Assembly: GCF_003594875.1 (NCBI RefSeq) | Contig: NZ_QZEY01000001.1 | Span: forward strand, 372,001 to 436,000 | Source of the DNA: Bailinhaonella thermotolerans | Lineage (GTDB): Bacteria; Actinomycetota; Actinomycetes; Streptosporangiales; Streptosporangiaceae | Direction of reading: 5' to 3' | DNA length: 64,000 nucleotides | Program-made: the position numbers and the translations under genes | Part shown: positions 50,410-59,408 of the stretch, piece after piece | Numbering within the stretch: the first letter of the stretch is position 1 | Layout of the letters: each line of letters begins with the position of its first letter | Notes under the pieces: generated by a model | Databases searched by the model: none | What the model was told of the DNA's origin: nothing | What the model saw: the letters and a program-made list of their open reading frames with translations, nothing else

Positions 50410-51066
50410 GTGCGGGTGCTGGTGGTCGAGGACGAACGGCTCATCGCGGACGGCATCGCCGAGTGGCTGCGCCGCGAGTCGTTCGCGGTGGACATGACCT
50501 ACGACGGGGAGGCGGCGCTGGACCGCCTGTACGCCAACGACTACGACGTGGTCGTGCTCGACCGGGACCTGCCCCGGGTGCACGGGGACGAGGTGTGCCG
50601 CCGGATCGTCGCCGCGCGGTCCCGGTCGCGGGTGCTGATGCTCACCGCCGCCGGGGGGCTGCGGGACCGGGTGGCCGGGCTGTCCCTCGGGGCCGACGAC
50701 TACCTGCCCAAGCCGTTCGCGTTCGTGGAGCTGTCCGCCCGGGTGCACGCGCTGACGCGCCGCTCGCGCCCGGCCGCGCCTCCGGTGCTGGAACGGGCCG
50801 GCGTCCGGCTGGACCCGGCACGGGGCGAGGTGCACCGCGACGGCCGGCCGATCAGCCTGGGGAACCGGGAGTTCGCGGTGCTGACCGAACTGCTGCGCGC
50901 CGAGGGCGCGGCCGTGTCGGCCGAGGAACTGCTCGAACGCGTCTGGGACGAGCACATCGACCCGTTCACGAACGTCGTCCGCGTCACGATCATGAAGTTG
51001 TGCCGGAAGCTGGGCGAACCGCCCATCGTGTTCACCGTCCAGGAAAAGGGCTACCGGATCCCATGA
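50410..51066 (+). CDS. OmpR/PhoP-family response regulator
   Basis: 218 residues from a GTG after GGGGAGAGGAG. Receiver domain with phosphoacceptor Asp51 (YDVVVLDRDLP), Thr in LMLTAAG and Lys in DYLPKPF; C-terminal winged helix RLDPARGEVHRDGRPISLGNREFAVLTELLRAEGAAVSAEELLERVWDEHIDPFTNVVRVTIMKLCRKLG. Overlaps the kinase gene by 4 bp. Confidence 0.94.
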   Translation: MRVLVVEDERLIADGIAEWLRRESFAVDMTYDGEAALDRLYANDYDVVVLDRDLPRVHGDEVCRRIVAARSRSRVLMLTAAGGLRDRVAGLSLGADDYLPKPFAFVELSARVHALTRRSRPAAPPVLERAGVRLDPARGEVHRDGRPISLGNREFAVLTELLRAEGAAVSAEELLERVWDEHIDPFTNVVRVTIMKLCRKLGEPPIVFTVQEKGYRIP

Positions 51067-52250
51067 CGTTCCGCGTACGGCTCACGCTCGTGTACGGCGG
51101 GCTGCTGCTGGCCGGCGGGGCGGTGCTGCTCGCGGTGACCTACCTGCTGGTGGCGCAGCAGATGGGGAACGGGCTGACCAGCGAGTACCCGGCGCTGGCG
51201 GCCAATCTGGACAACGACCGGCTCCCGCTCGCCGGGCAGGTCGAGATCGACGGCAGGCGGGTCGGGCTGCGCGAGTACGTCGGGGAGATCCAGGCGCAGC
51301 AGCGCCGGTACCGCGAGGACATGCTCGACTCCCTGCTCGCCATGGGCGCCGTCGCGCTCGGCGGGGTGGGCGCCATCGGCGGGACGCTGGCCTGGACGTT
51401 CGCCGGGCGGGTGCTGTCCCCCGTGCAGCGGATCACCGAGACCGCGCGCCGGATCGCCGCCGGGGTGGGACGCGGGCTGCACGAGCGCATCGCGCTGAGC
51501 CGGCCGCACGACGAGGTCAAGGAACTGGCCGACACCTTCGACCTGATGCTGGAGCGCCTGGACGGCTCGTTCGACGGTCAGCGCCGCTTCGTGGCCGGCG
51601 CCGCGCACGAGCTGCGCACCCCGCTGGCGATCAAGCGCGCGCTGATCGAGGTGGCCGTCACCAGGCCGGGCGCCTCGCCCGACGCACGGGAACTGGGCCG
51701 TGCGCTCCTGAGCGTCAACGACCGGCACGAGCGGCTGGTGGACGGCCTGCTGATCCTGGCCGACAGCGAGAACGAGGTCACCGAACGCCATCCCGTCGAT
51801 CTGGACGACGTGGCCGGCAACGTGCTGGTGGCGACCGCCCGCGGCGGCCGCGTGCGCATCCAGCGCGCCGACCTGGCCGAGGCGCCCGTGGAGGGCGACC
51901 CCTACCTGCTGGAACGCCTCGTGCAGAACCTCGTCGAGAACGCGGTCAAGCACAACGTGCCCGAGGGCGGGTGGCTGTCCGTCCGCACCTGGGCCGACGA
52001 CGGCCTGGCGGTGCTGGAGGTGGCCAACAGCGGGCCGGTGGTGCCGCGTTACGAGGTGGCCTCGCTGTTCCAGCCGTTCCGCCGGCTCGACGACAGCCGC
52101 GCCCCGGGCGAGCAGGGCGCGGAACGCGGCTTCGGGCTGGGTCTGTCCATCGTCCGCGCCATCGCCTGCGCGCATGGCGGCACGGCAGGCGCCGAGCCGC
52201 GCGAGGGCGGCGGGCTGGTCGTCACGGTGAGCCTGCCGCGCCGGGCGTGA
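51063..52250 (+). CDS. EnvZ/PhoR-type sensor histidine kinase
   Basis: 395 residues: membrane helices at about 8-30 and 93-115 flank a short extracellular loop, followed by HAMP (GRVLSPVQRITETARRIA), the H box FVAGAAHELRTPLAIKRALIE (His182) and HATPase (LVQNLVENAVKHNVPEGG, GFGLGLSIVRAIACAHGG). Cognate to the overlapping response regulator. The extracellular loop of about 60 residues is probably the signal sensor. Confidence 0.94.
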   Translation: MTFRVRLTLVYGGLLLAGGAVLLAVTYLLVAQQMGNGLTSEYPALAANLDNDRLPLAGQVEIDGRRVGLREYVGEIQAQQRRYREDMLDSLLAMGAVALGGVGAIGGTLAWTFAGRVLSPVQRITETARRIAAGVGRGLHERIALSRPHDEVKELADTFDLMLERLDGSFDGQRRFVAGAAHELRTPLAIKRALIEVAVTRPGASPDARELGRALLSVNDRHERLVDGLLILADSENEVTERHPVDLDDVAGNVLVATARGGRVRIQRADLAEAPVEGDPYLLERLVQNLVENAVKHNVPEGGWLSVRTWADDGLAVLEVANSGPVVPRYEVASLFQPFRRLDDSRAPGEQGAERGFGLGLSIVRAIACAHGGTAGAEPREGGGLVVTVSLPRRA

Positions 52251-52275
52251 CCACGGCACGCCCCGGCCGGGGGCG

Positions 52276-53352
52276 TCAGCGCCGCGTGGTGCCGCTTCCC
52301 CGCCGGGCGGGGAGGCGCCTTCGGCGCAGGTGGCGGGCCGCGCGGAAGGCCGCGCCAGCCAGGAGGGCCGCGCCCGTGGCGTATGCCAGGGTACGGCCCC
52401 GCGCGGACAGGCGAGCCGGGGGCGGGCCCGCGGCGGGCGGAGGCGGGTGGCCCGTGGCGGGCGGAGGCGGACCGGCGGCGGCCGGGGGCGGCCCCTCTAC
52501 GGGCTGAGGGGGGCCGGCCAGGGGCGGGGAGGGGACGGCGGAGGCGAGGACGCCGAGCACCAGGACGAGGATGGCGAACCCCTGCAGGCCGAGCAGGGCG
52601 ACGATCAGGCGGCCCGGGATGTTGCGCGGATCGGCCTCACCGGAGCCGAGGAACGCCATGAAGGTGTAGTAGGCGCTGTCCAGGATCCGGTTGAGCACGT
52701 CGAGAGGGGTCACGACCTCGCCCGGCAGGCGCTCGAAGCCGTCGAAGCGCACGCTGGTGAAGCAGAAGGCCCCCAGGCCGGCCAGGAGCGCGGTCATCAC
52801 GACGCCGATGAAGACCTGTAGTTCCCGCAGCAGGCGGCGGCCCGGGCCCAGCCTGCGGGGGTTCAGCAGGTGGAACGCGAAGCCGTACGAGCCCAGCAGC
52901 GCGTAGCCGTACACCGACTCCACCACGATCAGGAGCGTGACCAGCAGGAGCAGTACGGACAAGGTCAGCCCGGCGGCGTCGGTGAGCGGGGGCGGGAAGA
53001 GGAGCAGGCGGGCCGGCGCGACGGCGGTGGCGATCAGGGCGGCGGCGCACAGCGGCATCAGCCACCCGAGGCGGAAGAACAGCGCGTGCCACAGGAGCAG
53101 CAGGATCCGGAGGGGTGAGAACCGGCGGGAGCGCCGCAGGTAGCGCCGCAGCCGGTAGTCCTTGAGGCCGAAGGGGAAGAAGGCGCCGCCGTGCTCCTCG
53201 ACCAGCCGCTCCCGCTCCGCCCGCCCCGTGGACTCCCAGCCGAACGCCTGCCGGTAGGCGGGCCCGTGCAGGTGCAGCCAGCGCGTGGCGTTGAAGATGG
53301 CCACGGCCTTGAGCCCCAGCACCGCCAGCAGCGCGGCCAGCACCACTCCCAT
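52276..53352 (-). CDS. membrane protein with ion-channel-like pore segment
   Basis: 358 residues. Hydrophobic segments at about 2-20, 82-112, 128-155, 178-198 and 244-272. Between the last two, LNRILDSAYYTFMAFLGSGEADPRNIPGRLIVALLGLQGFA resembles the pore helix, filter and inner helix of two-helix ion channels, with FLGSGE in place of the potassium filter TVGYG. A Pro/Ala-rich tail (GPPPPATGHPPPPAAGPPPA) precedes a basic C-terminus. Channel assignment is tentative. It converges on the kinase gene across the palindrome CCCCGGCCGGGG (52261-52272). Confidence 0.6.
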   Translation of the reverse strand: MGVVLAALLAVLGLKAVAIFNATRWLHLHGPAYRQAFGWESTGRAERERLVEEHGGAFFPFGLKDYRLRRYLRRSRRFSPLRILLLLWHALFFRLGWLMPLCAAALIATAVAPARLLLFPPPLTDAAGLTLSVLLLLVTLLIVVESVYGYALLGSYGFAFHLLNPRRLGPGRRLLRELQVFIGVVMTALLAGLGAFCFTSVRFDGFERLPGEVVTPLDVLNRILDSAYYTFMAFLGSGEADPRNIPGRLIVALLGLQGFAILVLVLGVLASAVPSPPLAGPPQPVEGPPPAAAGPPPPATGHPPPPAAGPPPARLSARGRTLAYATGAALLAGAAFRAARHLRRRRLPARRGSGTTRR

Positions 53353-53379
53353 CGCGGCTCCGTTCCGGCCCCCTGCGAT

Positions 53380-54009
53380 TCACGGCCCGGGCTTGCCGGG
53401 CCCCTGACGGCGTACCTTGAACCTCAGGTGCAGCACACCTTCACCCTGGACGACCACGTGGGGGCCCTCCAGCAGATGCCGCCCCTCGACGTCGCCGAAG
53501 TAGCGCTTGCCCGATCCGAACACCACCGGCACGACGTCCATCGCCACCTCGTCCACGAGGCCGGCCGCGAAGACCTGGCCGCCCACGGAGCCGGCGTTGA
53601 CGCTGACGGCCCGCCCTCCGGCGAGTTCCCTGGCCTTGCCGATCGCGGCCGTCACATCGTCCACGAAGTGGTACGACGCCTCGGGGTGCCAGCCCTCGGG
53701 CTTGGGCCGGTGGGACACCACGACCACGTGGTCACCGGTGGGCGGATGCCCCTCCCAGCCGTTGATCAGGTCGAACAGGCGGCGGCCCATCACGATCGTG
53801 CCGGTCGACTCCCACATCGACCGGACGTACGGCGCCGACGCGCGGGAGACCTTGAACCCGCTTCCGGTTCCGGAGTGGTCGTACCGCTGGTCCGCGGCGA
53901 TCGGGGTGTCCCCGTTGAAGTACCAGTCGTGGAGCGGCCCGACGTCGTCGTCCTCGTCGGCGATGAAGCCGTCCACCGACACCACGCTGTGCATGAAAAC
54001 CGTGCTCAC
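53380..54009 (-). CDS. dihydrofolate reductase/RibD C-terminal family reductase
   Basis: 209 residues from a GTG. VVSVDGFIADEDDDVGPLHDWYF, IVMGRRLFDLINGWEGHPP, DHVVVVSHRPKPEGW and AVSVNAGSVGGQVFAAGLVDEVAMDVVPVVFGSGKRYF are the hallmarks of YwjB/RibD_C proteins, NADPH-dependent reductases of unknown substrate in most actinomycetes. The next 264 bp (54010-54273) hold no gene. Confidence 0.9.
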   Translation of the reverse strand: MSTVFMHSVVSVDGFIADEDDDVGPLHDWYFNGDTPIAADQRYDHSGTGSGFKVSRASAPYVRSMWESTGTIVMGRRLFDLINGWEGHPPTGDHVVVVSHRPKPEGWHPEASYHFVDDVTAAIGKARELAGGRAVSVNAGSVGGQVFAAGLVDEVAMDVVPVVFGSGKRYFGDVEGRHLLEGPHVVVQGEGVLHLRFKVRRQGPGKPGP

Positions 54010-54273
54010 GCGGTTCTCCTCGGCTCGTCCTGCGTGTTCGCCCCGGTCATGACGCCCCGGAGGCGGCCGGGCTCGTGACGGGGGGCGGGTGCGTGCGAAC
54101 GGCTCCCGCGTCCCGCGCCGTCCGCACAGGGCGCCCGCTCTGGCCGTACCCGAATCGGGGGTCGCCGTTCATGCACCGCACCCTAAGCGAATCGAGACCG
54201 TGATCGCCGGATGGCGGCGAGAGCGCCGGCGCCGTGCCCGGGCCGGTCCCGGCGGGGCCGGGACCGAACCGGA

Positions 54274-55056
54274 TCAGGAGGCGGCGAGGAAGCGGGTGAC
54301 CGCCGCGAGCCAGGCCTCCGGCTGGTCGATGTGCGCCATGTGCCCCGCCTCGTCCAGCACGACCGCGTCCGTGCACGGCGTCAGCGGCACCAGCGAGGCC
54401 GGAAACGTCATGTCATACCGCCCGTGCAGCAAGAACAGCGGCATCCCGGACAGGCGCTCGGCCGCGTCGGGGTACTGGGCCGAGGGGAGCCGGCCTTCCC
54501 GCCAGGGGCGCAGGTAGCTGCCGGTGAAGGTGACCTGCTCCAGCCGCCTGAGGTACTCCGGCAGCGACTCCTTCCGCCAGACGTTCAACGGAGCCGCCGC
54601 GAAAGCCTCGGCCCAGGTCAGCTCGGCCCCCTCCAGCGGCGAGGTGTCCCAGCTCGACGGATGGGCCGCCTTGCGGCGCTCGTACTCCTCCCACCCCTCG
54701 AACGCGTCCTCGGGCACCGGCAGCACGGCGCTGGAGGCCACGATGAGCCGGCGGACCAGGTGCGGGGCCTGGATCGCCAGCCGCTGCGCGATGAGACCGC
54801 CGTAGGAGAAACCGAGGACGTCCACCCGCGAGGCGCCGATCAGCTCGACGAGGTCGCCCACCATGGCATCGGGAGTGAGCGGCTCGGCGGCGGCGGAACG
54901 ACCGCACCCGCGCAGATCCGGGAAGAGCAGGCGATACTCCCCCGCCAGCCTCCTCAGCGGCTCCACCAGGTAACTGTGGTCCCAGTCCGGCCCGCCATGG
55001 ATGACCAGCAACGCCCGATCCGCGGGCCCGTCGAACTCCCGTACGTGAAGCCTCAT
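54274..55056 (-). CDS. alpha/beta hydrolase (proline iminopeptidase-like)
   Basis: 260 residues. LLVIHGGPDWDHSYLVEPL (HGGP oxyanion motif), FPDLRGCGRS, nucleophile VLGFSYGGLIAQRLAI, acid in LHGRYDMTF, His in DEAGHMAHIDQP. HGGPG-like starts point to the proline iminopeptidase/epoxide hydrolase group. Region 55057-55342 upstream has no recognisable gene. Confidence 0.9.
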   Translation of the reverse strand: MRLHVREFDGPADRALLVIHGGPDWDHSYLVEPLRRLAGEYRLLFPDLRGCGRSAAAEPLTPDAMVGDLVELIGASRVDVLGFSYGGLIAQRLAIQAPHLVRRLIVASSAVLPVPEDAFEGWEEYERRKAAHPSSWDTSPLEGAELTWAEAFAAAPLNVWRKESLPEYLRRLEQVTFTGSYLRPWREGRLPSAQYPDAAERLSGMPLFLLHGRYDMTFPASLVPLTPCTDAVVLDEAGHMAHIDQPEAWLAAVTRFLAAS

Positions 55057-55342
55057 CCCCGCGATGCTAGCCAGCCCACGAACCCCCGCGCGAAGCCCAC
55101 CCCGGCAAGCGAAGCGCCCAGAGGACGTCGCTGATGCCGCCGCGCGGCTTGGTACACAGCGATCGCCCTCGAGCGGCGAAGCTCCTGTGCGCCCCTGGAA
55201 GAGCCCGATCCCCTCCCGCTGGGTGCGCACGCGCCGTACGGCCTCTTCGGCCGCCGTCGTTCGAGGAGCCCGGTGTCCCGCCGGAGTCACCCGGGGATCG
55301 GGGAAGGCGAAGGCCCTCGATGAGGAGAGCCGTTCGACAGGG

Positions 55343-56497
55343 TCACAGGACGCTCTTGGCGTAGGGGAGGGTGCGGAGGGCGGCGGCCGCGGGCCAGGAG
55401 AGGAGGAGGGAGAGCGGGGCCGCGAGGGCGAACTTGGCGAGGGGGGCGGCGGGCACGCCCGCCAGGGCGACGGAGACGGCGACCAGCACGATCGGGTGCA
55501 CGACGTACACGGCGTAGGCGTTGCCGGACAGGAAGCGGCCGACGGGGCCGGGGGCGCCGGTGAAGCGGCGGGCGAACAGGCCGAGGACGCCCAGGGACAT
55601 GCCCACGCAGTAGACGCCGTCGAAGAGGCCGTGGGCCACGTGGGCGATCAGCAGCCGCGGGCCCGAGGCGTCCGGGTCGCCCACCGCCAGGGGCAGGAGC
55701 GTCACCGAGGCCGCCACGGCCGCCGCGAACCCCCATCGGGACGCCCGCGCCGGGATGGCCGTCAGCCAGCCGCGCCGGTGGGCGGCCAGGCCGGCGAGGA
55801 ACATGCAGACGTACTGCGGCAGGTACGCCGGCACGGGCAGGTGCAGCAGCGGCACCCGGTCCACGGGCGGCCGGATCCGCCAGGCCGCGCCGAGCACGGC
55901 CAGCAGCAGGGCGAAGCCGGCGACGGCGCGGGCCCGGGGGAAGCCCGTACGGCGAGGCGGCCGCGCGCCCGGGCGCGGCGCGCGGATCACCGTGTAGGCC
56001 GTCACGAAGACCAGGAGGAGCGCCAGGAACCACGCGGGTCCCTGCTCCAGCTCGCGGAGGTAGAAGTCGGGGAAGGAGATGGGCCGGCGCGCGTTCTCCC
56101 AGTGGTACATCGGCAGCTTGGCGAGCGGGACGACGACGAGGACGACGCCCAGCAGCGGGATCCCCAGCCTGCGCAGGCGGTCGAGGAGGAACCGCCGCCC
56201 GCCCCCGCGGTCGTGGGAGGCGGGCAGGAAGTGGGCGGAGATCAGGAAGAACAGCCCCATGGCGAACGTCTGGTTCAGCAGCAGGTACAGGTCCAGGAGC
56301 CGCCCCCACTCTCCGGCCCGCGCGGGCGGGCGGCCCATGGTCGGCTCGTGGTAGTACCACAGCGCGAAGCTCCCGTACGTCAGGGCGACGTGGTGCAGGA
56401 CCACGAGCGCGGTGAGCAGCACGCGCACCCGGTCGAGGAAGAACAGCCTCCCGGTTTCCCGGGTCGGGCCGGTGGCGGTGGGGTGGTCGGTCAGCAT
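55343..56497 (-). CDS. acyltransferase 3 family integral membrane protein
   Basis: 384 residues, about ten membrane helices. The start RLFFLDRVRVLLTALVVLHHVALTYG carries the conserved RxxxxxxVVxxH motif, with FFLISAHFLPASHDRGGGRRFLLDRLRRLGIPLL after helix 2. The family O-acylates sugars, antibiotics or cell-wall polymers. No biosynthetic neighbours define its acceptor. Confidence 0.9.
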   Translation of the reverse strand: MLTDHPTATGPTRETGRLFFLDRVRVLLTALVVLHHVALTYGSFALWYYHEPTMGRPPARAGEWGRLLDLYLLLNQTFAMGLFFLISAHFLPASHDRGGGRRFLLDRLRRLGIPLLGVVLVVVPLAKLPMYHWENARRPISFPDFYLRELEQGPAWFLALLLVFVTAYTVIRAPRPGARPPRRTGFPRARAVAGFALLLAVLGAAWRIRPPVDRVPLLHLPVPAYLPQYVCMFLAGLAAHRRGWLTAIPARASRWGFAAAVAASVTLLPLAVGDPDASGPRLLIAHVAHGLFDGVYCVGMSLGVLGLFARRFTGAPGPVGRFLSGNAYAVYVVHPIVLVAVSVALAGVPAAPLAKFALAAPLSLLLSWPAAAALRTLPYAKSVL

Positions 56498-56707
56498 GGC
56501 GTCGCTCCCGCCTCTGCCTTGCGGTCTGGTCGACGCACCACGCTAGGAACGGCGGCGGCCGGTGGTAACGGGCCTGGCCCCCGGCTCGCCTGGGGGCCGG
56601 CACCCATACCGCGCCGCCGTACGGCGTGCTTTCATCGTGTGCGGGCGCGGCGGCGCGGGGAGCCGGACGATCCGGGCCGGCGGCCGGAGCGGGTGTGGAG
56701 GCGCGAG

Positions 56708-58669
56708 GTGGGGCGAGGCGAGAGGGTCGTCGCGTACGCGCTCGCCCCCTTGCGGGGCCTGGCGCTGGCGGCGCCGGCGCTGCTGGGGCCGCCGCTCCTG
56801 GTCGTGATCTTCGTCGGGGCGCACGCGGGGCTGCCGTCCCCGGCGTTCTTCGTCGAGCACGGCCGCCGCCTGCCGGAGCTGGCCCGGCGGCTGGCCGCGC
56901 GGTGGGGCGGGGTGGCCGTCGCCTCGCCGTACCGTCCGGCTCCGCCGCCGCCGGTGCGCGACGCCGGCGGCTGGTACCGCGACGGCGACGACCTGTTCCG
57001 GTCCGCGTTCCCGCCGGCGTACCTGGGCCGGCTCCGGTGGGTCGCCGGGGATCCGGCGACCTGGCGCGATCTGGCGTGGATGGCGCTCAACCCGCTGATC
57101 GGCGGCCCGCTCGCGGTGCTGTCGCCGGGGCTGATCGGCGGCGGGCTGGCCGCGGCCTGGCTCCACCGGCCCGCGCCGGGCCGGCTCGTCCTCGGCGGCG
57201 CGGCGGCGCTGCTCGGCGTCGCGATCGGCCCCTGGACGCTGCGCGCGCACGCGCGCTGGACCCGGGTACTGCTCGCGCCGCCAGCGCGGCGGGCGCCGGG
57301 CCGGATCGCCCGGGCGGCGCAGGCGCGCGCGGCGGCGGGGACGCGCGTGTGCGCGAGCGCGGTGCTGGCGGGCGCGGCGGCGCCGCTCGCCGTGGTCCAG
57401 GTGCTGGCGATCGCGCTGACGGCCCTGCGGCTGTGGCCCGACACGGTGGCGGTCTCCCGCCGTTTCGTGTCCTGGCGCCGCGCGCAGATGGGGGAATGGA
57501 CGGGCGTGCGGATCGCCGAGCCGTACGGCCCCGAGCCTCCGCCGCCCCGGCCGGAGCCGGACGGCTCCTACCGGCTGGAGTGGGGGCCGTTCGGCACGCT
57601 CCACCGGACCCGGGAGGCGGCGGTGCGCGCGCGGCGGCTCGACCGGCTCCTGCGCGACCCGGCCTCGTGGCGGGACCTGGCCTGGCTGCTGCTGGAGGCG
57701 CCGGTGGGCGCGCTGCTGTTCGCCGTGCCGGCCGTGCTCATCGCGGGCGGGCCGGTGGTCCTGTGCTGGCTCTGGCTGTGGACTTCGGCCCTGGGTCTCG
57801 TGAGCGACCTCGCCTGGTCACCGGACGACCTGGTGCACGCCGTCGCGCCGGGCCTGGCCGGGGTCCCGGCCCCGGTCGCCGGGGTGGCCGCCGCCGCCCT
57901 GGGCCTGGCGTGCGCCCCGGCGCTGCTGCGCTGGCACGCCCTGCTGAGCCGGTCGCTGCTCGCCCCGGCCAGGACGGCCGTGCTGACCGGCCGGGTCGGC
58001 GCGCTGACCGCCAGTCGTGCGCGGGTCAGCGACGACAAGGCCGCCGAGCTGCGCCGCATCGAGCGCGACCTGCACGACGGCGCGCAGGCCCGCTGGGTGG
58101 CGGTCGGGATGACGCTGGCGGCGGCCGAGGAACTGCTCGACCGGGACCCCGCGGCGGCCAAGGCGATGATCACCGGCGCCAAGGACCTGTCCGTCACCGC
58201 GCTCGGCGAGCTGCGCGAGCTCATCCGCGGGATCCACCCGCCGGTGCTGGCCGACCGCGGGCTCGCGGACGCCGTACGCACGCTGGCGATGGACGCTCCC
58301 CTGGAGGCGGAGGTGCGCGCGGACCTGCCCGGCCGGGTCGCCGAGCCGATCGAGGCGGCGGTGTACTTCGCCGTGTCCGAGCTGCTGACCAACGTCGCCA
58401 GGCACGCCGGCGCGTCGAAGGCGTCGGTGGAGCTGCGCCACGAGGACGGCGTGCTGCGCGTCACGGTCGCCGACGACGGGCGGGGCGGGGCGGCGGCCGG
58501 GCACGGCGGCGGGCTCCACGGCATCCGGCGCCGCCTGGACGCCTTCGACGGTGTCCTCACCCTGTCCAGCCCGCCCGGCGGGCCGACCGTCGCCACCTTG
58601 GAGATCCCATGCGCGTTGTCCTCGCCGAGGACGTCTACCTCCTGCGGGAAGGGCTCGCCCACATCCTGA
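56708..58669 (+). CDS. DesK/NarX-type sensor kinase with a duplicated membrane sensor region
   Basis: 653 residues; GGAGG lies 6 nt before the GTG at 56708. Residues about 25-190 and 215-425 are two copies of one membrane module (VASPYRPAPPPPVRDAGGWYR with DPATWRDLAWMAL; IAEPYGPEPPPPRPEPDGSYR with DPASWRDLAWLLL). Then follow RIERDLHDGAQARWVAVGM (His456) and HATPase_c (AVYFAVSELLTNVARHA, VADDGRGG, GGLHGIRRRL). The 3' end overlaps the response regulator by 61 bp. Signal unknown, probably membrane-borne. Confidence 0.9.
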   Translation: MGRGERVVAYALAPLRGLALAAPALLGPPLLVVIFVGAHAGLPSPAFFVEHGRRLPELARRLAARWGGVAVASPYRPAPPPPVRDAGGWYRDGDDLFRSAFPPAYLGRLRWVAGDPATWRDLAWMALNPLIGGPLAVLSPGLIGGGLAAAWLHRPAPGRLVLGGAAALLGVAIGPWTLRAHARWTRVLLAPPARRAPGRIARAAQARAAAGTRVCASAVLAGAAAPLAVVQVLAIALTALRLWPDTVAVSRRFVSWRRAQMGEWTGVRIAEPYGPEPPPPRPEPDGSYRLEWGPFGTLHRTREAAVRARRLDRLLRDPASWRDLAWLLLEAPVGALLFAVPAVLIAGGPVVLCWLWLWTSALGLVSDLAWSPDDLVHAVAPGLAGVPAPVAGVAAAALGLACAPALLRWHALLSRSLLAPARTAVLTGRVGALTASRARVSDDKAAELRRIERDLHDGAQARWVAVGMTLAAAEELLDRDPAAAKAMITGAKDLSVTALGELRELIRGIHPPVLADRGLADAVRTLAMDAPLEAEVRADLPGRVAEPIEAAVYFAVSELLTNVARHAGASKASVELRHEDGVLRVTVADDGRGGAAAGHGGGLHGIRRRLDAFDGVLTLSSPPGGPTVATLEIPCALSSPRTSTSCGKGSPTS

Positions 58670-59256
58670 GAGCCCACGGTTTCGAGGTCGCGGCCGCGGT
58701 GGAGACCGGCGAGGACCTGCTCGACGCCGTGGCCGACCGGGAGCCGGACCTCGCGATCGTGGACGTACGGCTGCCGCCCGGCTACAGCGACGAGGGGCTG
58801 CGCGCGGCCATCGAGGCCCGCCGCCGCCGTCCCGGGCTGCCCGTCCTGGTCCTGTCGCAGTACGTCGAGCAGATCTACGCCCGCGAGCTGCTGGCCGACG
58901 GCGCGGGAGGCGTCGGGTACCTGCTCAAGGACCGGGTGTTCGACACGCGCCATTTCGTGGACGCGCTGCGCCGGGTGGCCTCGGGGGGCACCGCGATGGA
59001 TCCGGAGGTGGTCGCCAAGCTGATCGGCGGCACCTCGCCCCGGCACCCGATCGCGCTGCTGACCCCGCGTGAGCGCGACGTGCTCCAGCTCATGGCCCAG
59101 GGCCGCTCGAACGCCGCCGTCGCCGAGCGCCTCCACGTCAGCGAGGGGACCGTGGGCAAGCACATCGCCGCCATCTTCGCCAAACTCGGCCTCGAACCCG
59201 CCGACGACACCAACCGCCGGGTCCTGGCCGTCCTCACCTATCTCAACCGTTCCTGA
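58609..59256 (+). CDS. NarL/LuxR-family response regulator
   Basis: 215 residues: receiver with Asp52 (PDLAIVDVRLPP), Ser in VLVLSQYV and Lys in YLLKDRV; C-terminal LuxR HTH LTPRERDVLQLMAQGRSNAAVAERLHVSEGTVGKHIAAIFAKLGL. Cognate to the overlapping kinase. After it, 59257-59408 contains a 19-bp direct repeat (CCCTGGCCTTCCCGGCGCG-like) but no gene. Confidence 0.94.
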   Translation: MRVVLAEDVYLLREGLAHILRAHGFEVAAAVETGEDLLDAVADREPDLAIVDVRLPPGYSDEGLRAAIEARRRRPGLPVLVLSQYVEQIYARELLADGAGGVGYLLKDRVFDTRHFVDALRRVASGGTAMDPEVVAKLIGGTSPRHPIALLTPRERDVLQLMAQGRSNAAVAERLHVSEGTVGKHIAAIFAKLGLEPADDTNRRVLAVLTYLNRS

Positions 59257-59408
59257 CCGCCGGCCGGGGCCGCGCGCCCGTACTGGGCTCTCCGGAAAAG
59301 GGTCGGGCCCTGGCCTTCCCGGCGCGCCCTGGTCTTCCCGGCGCCGGGTTCGAGAGGCTGGAACGGCGCTTGCGGGCCCCCGTGCTCCCCCTGGCTGGAC
59401 GTGCGGGG

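Noticed and set aside
55057-55342. Possible small gene between the hydrolase and acyltransferase
   Set aside because: No frame has a start signal, a domain or consistent codon bias; open frames here arise from GC content.
55064-58669. A 1200-codon plus-strand open frame containing the sensor kinase at its end
   Set aside because: The first 540 codons run antisense to the acyltransferase gene and are low-complexity; only the part from 56708 shows domains, a start signal and normal composition.
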